Source of the DNA: Symbiodinium natans
Lineage: Eukaryota > Sar > Dinophyceae > Suessiales > Symbiodiniaceae
Direction of reading: 5' to 3'
Length of the DNA: 64,000 nucleotides
Assembly: GCA_905221605.1 (NCBI GenBank)
Contig: CAJNDS010002171.1
Location: forward strand, 386,501 to 450,500
The position numbers and the translations under genes were made by a program. How positions within the stretch are numbered: position 1 is the first letter of the stretch; every line of letters starts with the position of its first letter. The notes below the pieces were generated by a model. It worked only from the letters and a program-made list of their open reading frames with translations. It did not search any database and was not told the DNA's origin. This document shows positions 41,011-51,600 of this stretch, in pieces.

Positions 41011-43458
41011 TTGAACATCAATGGGTTTTAGGGTTTAGGGTTTAGGGTTTAGGCTTTAGAGTTTAGGGGTTAGGGTTTAGGGTTTAGGGTTCCCGCTCCA
41101 ACAATTGAGCACCTCAAGCGTTCAGCGATTCGGAACCCAGGGTTTGGGGACTTGTGGGTGCGGGCTTACAGACGCTTATTCCAGGTATCCCCAAACCCTA
41201 AGCCCTACACCCCAAGCCCGAAACCTTTAACCCGAAACCATCAGCCCTAAACCCTAAACCCTAAACCCTCAACCTCAAACCCTAAACCCTAAACCCTAAG
41301 CCTTCAAACCCTCGCCCCTCTGGCCTTGTCCTCTTCGATGTCATTGAGCTTGTGAACATAAACCCTCGCATAGACCTGGGCATCTCCCCGAATAAGGGAA
41401 GCTCCGAAGCTACCCGAACTTCTTGTTACAGGAACCTCAACAATGGGCCTACACCCTAAACCCGAAACCCTAAACCCTAAACCCTAAACCCTAAGCCCGA
41501 AACCCTGAACCTCAAACCCTAAACCCTCGGAAACCCCCACCTGGGTCTTCTTCAATCTTTGGAGGATCGGCAGCACATGGGCTGACTTCCGAATCTTCGA
41601 GCTGACCGAGCTGCTGTCGTTGAGGACATGGGTTTAGGGTTTAGGGTTTGGGGTTTCAGGTTTAGGGTTTAGGGTTTAGGGTTTAGGGTTTAGGGTTTAG
41701 GGTCTAGGGTCTAGGGTCTAGGGTCTAGGGTCTAGGGTCTAGTGTCCAGGGAATGGGAGGGGAGGAGGTTTCGCCAAAAGGATGACAGCATTGACGATTT
41801 AGGGGTCTGGGGCTTGGGGCTTAGGGTCTGGTGTTGATGTCTCAGGGGCGGGGAGGGGGGGGGGGGTTGCGAAGGCTACCCCGTATGTGAGGGGCAGCCG
41901 GACGGCCGCCACTCACTCTCAGTGCAAACTAAGACGCGACGAGCTCCGACGCAGCTTCTTTGTGCACGCTCCTGAGCCCAAAGCCCCGAAACCCTAATCC
42001 CTACACCTTAAACCCTAAACCCTAAACCCTTTCTACCTGGCTTTGGAGCCGAAATCCAAGGTCCCCTAAATATGCATCTCTGCTGAATGCCACAACCCTA
42101 GAACCCGTGGCTGTGTTGGGTTTAGGGTTTAGGGTTTAGGGTTTAGGGTTTAGGGTTTAGGGTTTAGGGTTTAGGGTTTAGGGTTTAGGCTTTAGGCTTT
42201 AGGGTTTAGGGTTTAGGGTTTTAGGGTTTAGGGTTTAGGGTTTAGGGGTAGGAGCCCTATACATTTAGGAGGATTTAAGGTTTAGGCTTCAGGGGCTAGG
42301 GTTTAGGGGTAGGAGCCCTACCGAAAGTAACGATGGAAGCAGCAAGTGAAAGCCAACATGGGCTTAGTAGGGTTTAGGGTTTAGGGTTTAGGGTTTAGGG
42401 TTTAGGGTTTAGGGTTTAGGGTTTAGGGCTTAGGGGTTGGGGGTTAGGGTTTAGGGGTTAGGGGTTAGGGGTTAGGGTTTAGGGGCTTAGGGTTTAGGGT
42501 TGAGGCTTGCGGTTCGAGGGTTGAGGGTTCAGGGTTTTGGGCTGTGTGTTTTGGGCTTTGGGGTTGAGGGCTGAGGACTGAGGGTCCAAGGCATGTGGAG
42601 CCCAAGGCCGCCAACAGTTCGGTTCGCGCCTGGGGGTTTCAAAACGACACTCCACCTTGGGCTTAGGCTTCGGCGTTTCTGAAGCCCGAAACCCTCAGCC
42701 CTAAACCCTGCACCCCAAACCCTAAACCCTAAACCCTAAACCCTAAACCCTAAACCCTAAACCCTAAACCCTAAACCCGCAAGATCAGGATAAGTGGTAA
42801 TTGTATGCGTTTCACTACGAGCAGCTCGCGCAGTACTCCTTCATCCTTCACACTGCAAAAACATGCTTTCCGGCCCCCTCCAAAACCCGTAACCCTCAGG
42901 CAAAAGACAAAAAAATGCACAACAAAAACTCCCTACCCCCCAAACCCGCCCCAAACCCTCCCAAGCCCCCCAAGAACCGACAAAACCCCCCCAAAACCCG
43001 ACAGAACTCCGATACAAACCCTGGACAATTTCTGCTCAAAACCTTTCGTTAAGGACTTTCCGTTAAAAACATTTCCTCAAAACCTGTCGTTCAAGGCCTC
43101 CAAGCCCGGAGAGCCATCACAGAAGGAAATCTCATTGAAAAAGCCAAAGAACAAACGCGAGCAAACCAAACCCTGTACATTTCCCTAAACCCTCAACCCT
43201 AAACCCTAAACCCCCAAACCCTAAACCCTAAACCCTAAACCCTTTGAGGCCAGGATTCACGAGCGACTTCAGACTCTTAGGCTTAGGCACAAAGTGGAGT
43301 TGGGAGTTGGCTGTGGCCTTCCGGGATAAGGCTTTGGGTTTAGGGTTTAGGGTTTAGGGTTTAGGGTTTAGGGTTTAGGGTTTAGGGTTTAGGGTTTAGG
43401 GTTTAGGGTTTAGGGTTTAGGGTTTAGGGGGTTAGGGTTTAGGGTTTTTATTTAGGGT
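41011..43458. other. telomere-type arrays and spacers up to the complete copia element
   Basis: TTTAGGG blocks at 41022-41088, 41632-41740 (ending in TCTAGGG units), 42117-42245, 42365-42500 and 43335-43458; CCCTAAA blocks at 41245-41300, 41450-41525, 42700-42778 and 43185-43243. An A/C-rich stretch at 42890-43030 gives Pro/Lys-rich chance frames. The last array adjoins the copia LTR. Confidence 0.65.
43335..43458 (+). repeat. TTTAGGG array abutting the copia 3' LTR
   Basis: About 15 units, degenerate in the last 30 bases. The LTR begins immediately after, at 43459. Confidence 0.93.
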
Positions 43459-43604
43459 TATAGTTTGGGAAATCCACCAGTTGTTATCCGTTAAGCCATG
43501 AGCAGGGGCGCGCCTAACCTTTTTACTCAGAGGGCTTGAGCGCCACAGGTAAGTGCAACATACATGGAAGCAAAAGTGGATGGAATGCACAGATATAAAA
43601 TACA
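43459..43604 (-). repeat. copia 3' LTR (copy 2), 146 bp
   Basis: On the minus strand it starts TGTATTTTATATC right after the polypurine tract and ends CTATA. It differs from the 5' LTR at two positions (near 43543 and 43581). Confidence 0.93.
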
Positions 43605-43611
43605 CCCCCCT
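43605..43611 (-). promoter_or_regulatory. polypurine tract of copia element
   Basis: The minus strand reads AGGGGGG immediately before the TG that opens the 3' LTR, the expected position for plus-strand priming. Confidence 0.75.
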
Positions 43612-43899
43612 CGTTGAAGCGTGAGAATGCTGAAACGCAGTCAACGAATCCACGGCAAGCACTACGTGCTGCGTTTTGCTCCTCTACTGTATGTTCAAAG
43701 TGCGCTCACCCGAGTTTTAATTCAGGTTCAACGCCACAGATCACCTCGCACCAGCTTAAGAAATTTGAAACGCTGGCGGGGATACAAAGGTGGCTCGTGC
43801 AAAACAGTGGTTCACTCAGCACCGACCTCAAAAGAAAGGAAAACAGAGCGTCACGGTCAAGATGCTAAGCTACTCCAGCAGAATTGCGGAACTCAGGAC
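43612..43899 (-). other. 3' untranslated region of the copia element
   Basis: 288 bases between the ORF3 stop and the polypurine tract. No conserved motif is recognised; plus-strand frames here are chance. Confidence 0.6.
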
Positions 43900-46800
43900 T
43901 CACCAGCTGCGATCTCGATGGTCGTAGCGCCAAGGTCCACGGGAGTGCTCCGTAGTGCGACTCCCTGAGCTCCACCAGGATCCTTGATCCTGCCACTGGC
44001 GATCACGCCAGGAACTTGAGGAATGCCAGTCGCCCTGCGACCAAGAGTTGTCGCTCCACGACCAGCCACGATTCGTGTCACGATCGGCCTCCCCAAAACG
44101 GGGGGCATTTTGCGATGTCCTTCTTGCATCCGCCCGCGCCTGAGCGGCCCGGGACGCTTCTGCCGATTCCTTCATCCTTCGGCACGTCTCCTTTGCCCCA
44201 CCATAATTCTCAGAGAGGATCTCGGCCAAAAAGACTGCCAGATGCTCTTCCTCATCGAAGTCCGGGATGCCAATGATGCCCTCCGTAAAGGTGAGGATGT
44301 GGGAAACCGCACGGGTGACGCGGATGGTCCGGGCGAATTCCTTCACGCCCATGAAGTTGCCGAGCCAAGCGTAGCCCATAGGTTCGAGGTTGGGGTCGTC
44401 AATGAGGCCGGCCAGGACGAGATCGTCGGCATTCTTGTCGAAGAACACCATGCGAGCCAGTCCCTCATGATTGACCTTTTTGTTCTCCCAGGCTTTGTTG
44501 GAGCCGTAGCCCAACTCACGTTGTTCGCGGGAACGACCTTGATTGGGAAGATAAGCGCATGCCACGCAGTCCTGAATAGTGAGCCGCCTTCTCGTCCAGC
44601 CGCCCTTGATAGCGTGGATCGCGTAGGTGTCGTCCTGGTCGAACTTGTCTACCATCGACGTGTAGCCGTGCTTCATGAAGCCTTTGAGATTCTGGCGTGC
44701 TAACATGATAGCTCGGCCATCTACGCTCTGCTGTCCCCTCAAATCATGCGTTCCAGCGGCCTGGCGAATCTTCGCGGCATCCAACTCCCAAAGGCCCTTC
44801 CCAAACTGCTCCGCCAGGGCGTCCAAGACATGGGAGCGCTCACGCGCCATCCACATTCTGAAGGCGCTCTGGGTGGCCCCACGGGTGACGTAGTAGCCAC
44901 AGTGGAAGCACTTGTGCTGACCTTCGAGACGGAGCTTGCCACAACTGACGCACTGAACCTGCGTGATTCCCCTGTTCCATCCAGGACGCGGCGCCTGGGT
45001 TGCCGGTGCCGTAGAGCGGGTAGCCATTCCTTCATCAGGGACCACTTGCAACTGACCTTCAGTCAAACGGTTCCTTCCTGAAGGTGACACCTCGATGACA
45101 TCGGCGTCAGTGTTGAAGCGAACGCGTAGATGTGGAAGTTCAGGAACGGTGCTCTCGACCTCCTCAAGGATGGGAACATCGAACTCCTCCTTGACCAACG
45201 GGGCTTCTTCATGCTCGACATCAGGCTCCTCTTGTGCTTCTTGGAGAGGTCCCACGGCTTCAACAACCATGCTTCCGGAAGATTCGGCCTCCTCTACCTG
45301 AGGGGCATTCTCTTCCTCCTCCCGTCCTTCGGGCCCATCCGTGGCGGACCACAAAATTTCATCGGTCCTTGTGTCACGAATATAAAGGACCGTGGACCCG
45401 GAGATAGCCTCTCGGCAGAGGACGCCGTCTGATCGGGAGTAAAACAGTCCGGCGCCCTGACTGAGGGCCTCCATGGTGTTGATGACGATCTCGACGGGAC
45501 GATCGCTCCTCACGCCAGGGACGTTTTCTCCCGGCCCTACCTCCCGGTCGGCAAAATACACAAAGGCATTCGCGGTGTGGTGCCCGGGGATAAAGCAGGA
45601 GTCCAAGATGGCAAAGGCTCGATCCTTGTAGGTGCGGTGGTAGAGCCTGCGTGGAATCTTCTCCAGGGGCAAAACCGGCCGACCTTCCCAGGTGGCAGAA
45701 TGCACATCCATTTCTGCTTCTGGGATCATGCTGAACCAGGCCTCAGCAAGGATCGAGTCGGGCACCCCTTTCATAGCATCCTTGGAGATGCCTTGGTTCG
45801 CCCTAATAAGGGTAGGGTACCCTCCTAGGCCGTAGTACTCGGCGAGGGGGTGGTTGCGGTCGATTCGCAGCTGGAACCTGCTGCGATTGTCGTTCTTGAC
45901 GACAGTGAGGAGCATCCCGAGGCCATAATCCTTGTTCGTCTTCTTGTTCCAGGCCTCGAGAATCCTCCTCGTAGAGCACCACAATCCATCGCCCTGCAGG
46001 CCCGGGACGATCTTGCCACGAACAATGCCGGACAAGGCAGTCTTGTGATGCTGGGGAATGTTGACATACTTGAAGTTCGGCATCTCGTCCTGAAGGATGT
46101 CAACCCACTCGGCCTCACCTTCCGGTGGGCATAAATGGATTGCGTCCCAATCGAGGCCCAGCATGTCGACGAGGCACCAATCGTCATCGGTTGTGTAGTA
46201 GCCGGACTTGATGGGCTCGTCGTAGTCAGCCTCGTGTGGGCCCTTCTTTGCCCGTTTGGGGGCACTGGACTCAGGGTCGGTCCGCTGACGACTGTAGACC
46301 TCCCCCCTGGCCAAAAGCTTCTCCTTAGTCTCCCGCGCCGTTGACGACGATGACGGAACAACGACGGCCTCCCCTGGACGGGGGGCATTTTCCTCGCTCT
46401 TCTTGATCATCTCGTCGTAGTCCTCGCGGGTAACATATTCCCCATCTCCCAGGTGAACGTGGTCCTTGAAGTCCCGGTGGACAAAGTGGTTCGGCGCGGT
46501 GTCGGGGAACTGCTCCTGGGGTCCTTGGAAGTAGATGTCGTCCCACGGGTCAGCCTCGACAAGCGGCTGATATGTGGGCGCTACTCTTCCTTTACGGAAG
46601 TGATTCAGGAGCTTCTCCTCCACCTGCACGTCCACAGCGAACTTGACGTTAGGCTTTGAGACGTGGCCGTAGTTTTGCAGGATCAGGTCGATGTCAGCTT
46701 CCTTGAAGAAGGAGCATTGGTGACGAAGGACCATAATCCTGGCGGTAAAACCCAACCACCTCAACAGCTGCAAACGATAGGCGCTGTCCTCCTGGAAGTG

Positions 46801-48669
46801 AAAGTGATCGAACTTGCGGATCTGGCTTGCAGGCGTATTGAAATGCTTGACGGCCAGCCCAAGTTGGGCGGCATAGTCGAGCAAATCCGCCATGATGGTA
46901 CCCCAGTCGCGCGGGAGGCAGTAGTTGGCAGCGTCGGTCGCAGACGTGAGCAGCACAGTACCCACTGACGCCCGTGACTGTAGATCCGCCAACTTGCCTA
47001 TCTCCCGGAGAACCTTTGGTCCAATGAACTCCCAGCTCCCCTTTGCCATGTGCGGGTAACCACGAAGCCACTCCGTCTTGCTCTTGAAGCCTGGGTCCAA
47101 AAACAGACCTCTTTCGCCGACGAACTCGTTCCCGTTCCAGATCATCATGAGGTCAATGCTCACCTGACCACTGGCGCCAGTTTCACGCTCCAGTTGGGTG
47201 ACTTTTCCCACGGCGAGCTCTACGAGCCGCGTGAGATTCGCACCCCATGTAGGAATGTACTCAACGCCAAGATGATGTGGGAAGGCATTGCCGCGGTTGG
47301 CCTTGATGTCTGCCAGCAGATCTGTCTTCCAATTTCCTTCAGTGAGGAACGTAGTTGTAGAGTCTGCGACGATGACAAGGTAGCGCAAACGGCCTCGAGT
47401 AGACTCGGGCTGGAGCATGGCCAAACCTTGATCGGTGAGCTTTCCGATTTTGGCCACCAAACCAGCCTCCCTGACGTCACTGAGGGCATATTCGCATGCC
47501 AGTGGCCGCGGCAAATACTTGTAGAAGTTATTCACGCTGGCTTCATCCTCCTGGAAAGGCGCCATGGTGCGGTATTCGGAAGACAATGAAGTCTCCCATA
47601 ACCGGCGATCCCACCACTGGCGCAGGACCTCCGTCGGAGCAACGATTCCAGCGTTGGTGGCTTCCATGTCCGGCGCGCAGAACTCTGCCGCGAGAATGCA
47701 GCAGGCAGCTAATGCGTTAGTTTGTTCAGTTTTGCGAGTGCAAACGTGTTTGTGGTCACACGAAAATTGTTGTTGTGCACAAGCTGCATAGTTAGAACGC
47801 CTATCGCAAAAGCTTTTCCAATCAATGTGGATGCAATCAGTCATGGCATGTGAATAGTTCTCACTGTCCTTAAGGTCCTGGCCTCTAGACTCGCCATGAA
47901 CATGACTGCGATCACACTTGTGCGCTGCCAGCCGCTGCAATGGAATCGACGACGCAATGGTCCAAGCTTTCCTTAGTGGTAATCCTTGGTGATTCGTAAT
48001 CCCCAACATGCAACCATCGCAACGGTAGAACTCAAGTCCAAAATCATTAACCATATGCTGAACATGGTCCCACTTCCAATAGTCGCAATCCTTAGGGAGT
48101 TCGAAGGCAACCTGTGGTTTGTACTCTTTGAGCTTCCTAATGAATTTTCGGAACTGCTTGAGGAGTTTGCAAAACAGTTCCTGATGCTGTTCCCACTTTG
48201 GGCTGTCAGGCGTCATGCGATTCCACGGACAACCACCAGTACACGGAAGCGACGCATAAACTAAAATTGGCTTAGATGCTCCCCCCTCGTCGCAGAGGGT
48301 ACTAATTTTCTGAACAACTGAAGTCAATGTAGAGTCTTTCAAGACGTCATCCTCACTGGTGACTCGCAACACATAACATCCTTGACTTGCGCTACGATCC
48401 TGCCCTAGTTTGCTGTTGGGGGAGCAACAAAACTCGACTATGATTCGTTTGAACCCCAACGGCCTCGAGTATTCTCGGGCAGAAGCAGCGCTGGCCGCAC
48501 GTGGGGGCAGCCTGAATCCAAGCGTCTTCAAAGAATTGAGCTCTTGATCTTGCAGTGCGTCTTGTGATCGGGAGGTGTACGCAACAATGGAGAAACGTGT
48601 TCCAGTGAAAGGTAACACACAGTGTAAATTTCGCGGATCAAAAATGATGGCTTTGTTCAGGGTGGACAC
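43900..48669 (-). CDS. copia ORF3: multidomain protein with oxygenase end, methyltransferase-like, SGNH-like and Tpt1-like domains
   Basis: 1589 codons from GTG 48669; the frame is open to 48705, so translation by a -1 shift from pol is plausible. Residues 1-30 (DPRNLHCVLPFTGTRFSIV, His16, Arg25) complete a 2OG-Fe(II) oxygenase begun in pol. Residues 70-290: methyltransferase-like (IIVEFCCSPNSKL, ASLPCTGGCPW, FELPKDCDYWKW). Residues 425-670: possibly SGNH hydrolase-like (VIVADSTTTF, TWGANLTRL, IWNGNEFVG, KFDHFHF). Residues 865-1110: Tpt1/KptA RNA 2'-phosphotransferase-like (RFQLR, LIRANQGIS, RRLYHRTY, DRPVEIVI, GLFYSRSDGV). Residues 1240-1257: zinc ribbon with two C-x2-C pairs. The end is a Trp/Ser/Arg-rich tail likely to bind RNA. 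Products probably act in nucleic-acid modification or repair during retrotransposition; this is inference. Confidence 0.75.
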   Translation of the reverse strand: MSTLNKAIIFDPRNLHCVLPFTGTRFSIVAYTSRSQDALQDQELNSLKTLGFRLPPRAASAASAREYSRPLGFKRIIVEFCCSPNSKLGQDRSASQGCYVLRVTSEDDVLKDSTLTSVVQKISTLCDEGGASKPILVYASLPCTGGCPWNRMTPDSPKWEQHQELFCKLLKQFRKFIRKLKEYKPQVAFELPKDCDYWKWDHVQHMVNDFGLEFYRCDGCMLGITNHQGLPLRKAWTIASSIPLQRLAAHKCDRSHVHGESRGQDLKDSENYSHAMTDCIHIDWKSFCDRRSNYAACAQQQFSCDHKHVCTRKTEQTNALAACCILAAEFCAPDMEATNAGIVAPTEVLRQWWDRRLWETSLSSEYRTMAPFQEDEASVNNFYKYLPRPLACEYALSDVREAGLVAKIGKLTDQGLAMLQPESTRGRLRYLVIVADSTTTFLTEGNWKTDLLADIKANRGNAFPHHLGVEYIPTWGANLTRLVELAVGKVTQLERETGASGQVSIDLMMIWNGNEFVGERGLFLDPGFKSKTEWLRGYPHMAKGSWEFIGPKVLREIGKLADLQSRASVGTVLLTSATDAANYCLPRDWGTIMADLLDYAAQLGLAVKHFNTPASQIRKFDHFHFQEDSAYRLQLLRWLGFTARIMVLRHQCSFFKEADIDLILQNYGHVSKPNVKFAVDVQVEEKLLNHFRKGRVAPTYQPLVEADPWDDIYFQGPQEQFPDTAPNHFVHRDFKDHVHLGDGEYVTREDYDEMIKKSEENAPRPGEAVVVPSSSSTARETKEKLLARGEVYSRQRTDPESSAPKRAKKGPHEADYDEPIKSGYYTTDDDWCLVDMLGLDWDAIHLCPPEGEAEWVDILQDEMPNFKYVNIPQHHKTALSGIVRGKIVPGLQGDGLWCSTRRILEAWNKKTNKDYGLGMLLTVVKNDNRSRFQLRIDRNHPLAEYYGLGGYPTLIRANQGISKDAMKGVPDSILAEAWFSMIPEAEMDVHSATWEGRPVLPLEKIPRRLYHRTYKDRAFAILDSCFIPGHHTANAFVYFADREVGPGENVPGVRSDRPVEIVINTMEALSQGAGLFYSRSDGVLCREAISGSTVLYIRDTRTDEILWSATDGPEGREEEENAPQVEEAESSGSMVVEAVGPLQEAQEEPDVEHEEAPLVKEEFDVPILEEVESTVPELPHLRVRFNTDADVIEVSPSGRNRLTEGQLQVVPDEGMATRSTAPATQAPRPGWNRGITQVQCVSCGKLRLEGQHKCFHCGYYVTRGATQSAFRMWMARERSHVLDALAEQFGKGLWELDAAKIRQAAGTHDLRGQQSVDGRAIMLARQNLKGFMKHGYTSMVDKFDQDDTYAIHAIKGGWTRRRLTIQDCVACAYLPNQGRSREQRELGYGSNKAWENKKVNHEGLARMVFFDKNADDLVLAGLIDDPNLEPMGYAWLGNFMGVKEFARTIRVTRAVSHILTFTEGIIGIPDFDEEEHLAVFLAEILSENYGGAKETCRRMKESAEASRAAQARADARRTSQNAPRFGEADRDTNRGWSWSDNSWSQGDWHSSSSWRDRQWQDQGSWWSSGSRTTEHSRGPWRYDHRDRSW

Positions 48670-51600
48670 AGCACGACCCTTAAGGCGCTTACCATTTGGC
48701 CGACCCTAACAATAGCATCTTCAGATGAAACAAGGGGGTCCGCAAACCACAGTTCACCATCCTTGAAATCCCCGACACTGAGGGCAAAGCTCATGCTATC
48801 CTTAGCATTCCCATGGTCTTTGTGCACAGAGGCACTAGTACAGCTATTAAGCAGCACCGAGTTCCATGTGAAGTCCTTAGGAGCATGGGCTTGTACAACT
48901 CCATTTAGGAAGCGGGCAATCTGAGGCCACCGACGTGTTGCCTTAGTCACCCCTTGCATTCCTCCGTAAGACCACTGCCCAAAGATATGGTAGTAGCTGC
49001 GATTGTCAAGCTTAATCATCTTTCGCTTGGTTTTGTTGGGGTACATGATCTGGGCTACACGCAACAAAGCCTTAGTACTGAAGTCACGGTCCTTGGTAAG
49101 CTCAGCTGCGACTGCGCAAGGATCGCCCGACGGCTTCACCACAGGGTGAGCATGAACGACAGGCTTGTTGATGAGATGAGCATCGGACTCGTGTGCCTTA
49201 GATTGCCGTCCCCCCTGAAGAGGGGCATCGACGTGCGCGATGAGCCTTAGAGCATGTTCCCATTTACCTCGGTCAGCGAAAGGTTTGGTAAAGATATCAG
49301 CTACTTGCTCTTTGGTGTCAACATTAATCATTTCGAAGAAGTTACGCTCGAACTGTTGTTTGATCCAAGCAAACGAAATGCGTTGAGTCCGATCGGTGTG
49401 ACGTAGTTTTTCGCTGTCACCTTTGAGGAGAATAGTGATGGTAGCTTGGTTGTCCTCAAGGAGTTGAACAGCAAACTTGGGGCTAAGGTGGACCTTGAGA
49501 CCGTTTAAATCGGAAACGCTTCGTCCATCCGCCCTACACTCACCATAACGGATCTCATCAAGTTCAGGATCAATTCGTGCGATGATGTCGTTTTCCCTTT
49601 GGTTAGGTTTGGTTTTCGGCCTAGCTTGGTAGCTGGCGGTCCTACTCGCAACCTCACGCCACAGGAAAATCCAAAGACTGAGGCTGGGCAGACCCTGGGC
49701 ACGAATACCTTGGTTGGCAGCCACAACCTCACTCTCCGTACTTGAAGTAGTGATGCTGGTCTGTTTCTTGGAAAAAGCATTTAGGGGAAAGTAAGTATTG
49801 GGGCCTACCAAGTAAAGGGCACAGCCTGAAGTGGATTTACTGTCGTGGCTACCAGCGTGGTCAGCATCGCAGAACATCCACAACTTACAATCCTGAATGC
49901 GATCCCCTATGAATCCCCTCATCCGAACTTCAAGAGAAGAGTTTATGTAACTGATCAACCTGTGCAAAGCAACGTCACAGTCGCGAGACCACTTGGTGAC
50001 TCTGGATGCCAGTGCCTGAGTGGCGCGTAACAAGTCCCACCTGGCCATTCTCGCAGCGAACAAAACCTTCATGAGTACACGGCTAGCAATAGGTTGCAGC
50101 TTACCACTAGGTTCATTGTTCTCCAGAACTTTTGCTACCCGGTTCTCATGAAAAGGAGTCGCTACGTGCTTCAGGGATTTCTTGTCGACCTTGGCCAACT
50201 CACAGTACCTATCAACACAGGACACCAAGAAATCTCGCATGTCGTAGTACACAACGTTCACGGGCACAGTCATGGAAGGGGTTTTTCCCTGACTGATTGA
50301 TTCAGTGCTCTTGAACTTACTCTGTCGTGCTTCTCGTTTAGCTTCGGCTTTGGACCGCTTGGGTTTATTGTGCTTAGCTGCGAGAGCATGAGAAAAGTCC
50401 TCGTCACTGACCTCAGTGATGGGGAAATATGTTCTCCCAGTCCACCAACCTGATTGGTCCGCGGGGCCCCCCTGATTCAAGTCATCATGGATAGGGTCCC
50501 TACCATCATCAAACACCGTGATTCGTTGACAGCTTATGTGGGGAAATTTCGACACGTCGTCCTGCGTAGGCACATAAAGTTTCCTACGAGGATAGATGTG
50601 ATGCCTAACGACTGCAGCTAACTCAGCGTCGACCTCCCAGAAGTCCTCTTTGCGGTTCGGCCGGACTTGGTAGTCGGCAGCTGGGCTAGCGTGCTTCTTG
50701 TCGAAGACGTAAGCAAATGGGTGGTCCTCCCGTGAAAGCTGGACCTGATTTTGCTCAACGTGATGACACCCGAAGTACCGTCCCAAGACCTCGGCTGGTT
50801 CCATGTCAATCACCTTAGCGATCAACTCCCAACCTTTGTTGATTTTGTCTTGGGGGCCGGCCATCTTGAAGTCATCAACGTACACAACAAGCAACAAATC
50901 TAGTTCAGCATGGTAGAAAACAGAATGCCAAATGTCGGGTAGAACTGCAGTAAAACCAACACTCTCTAACTGTTCTGTACAGTACCTTTCCCAGATACCA
51001 CCTGAGTCAGGGTGGCCGTACAAAGCGAGCCTGAGTGGGCAAACAGGATCTTCATACCCAGACCATTCTTTAGGCCATCTGTTTCGAGGGAGACGAACCC
51101 ACGTTTCAATGCCTTTAAAAAGGGCTTGTGTGTATGCAGCGATGCCATCAGCCTGCTGTTTCACGTACCCGGGTTGGCTACCAAACACATCGATGATTTT
51201 CCCGGCCTCCATGCTAGCGGGGCTTGATCCTAGTTCGGCGAAAATGGCGTGATCGTGGTTTTCGTCCTGGACATTATTGCCCTGGAAAACACTACGACCC
51301 TTCCATTTCTTCTGGGGGTGCCCGTCCGGGAGTTCATCCCCCTTGACCGAACAAATCTCAAAGATTTTCCCGAAATGGGCCTTGACATTCTTGTGTTTGG
51401 CTTCCGCGGCAACATCCCGGTACTCTCGAACCTTCTTTTCGAGCCAGCAAGACTTATCGGCAAGTTTCTTCCACTCTCGGTCCATGGCTTCTTTAGCAGC
51501 GGGAGTACTTTCGATCTCTTTAGGCCCGACAACCCTGGCAACAACAGCAAACATCTCACTCGCAACCTGACCAAGTTTGGCCCAATACAAGGACGCCATG

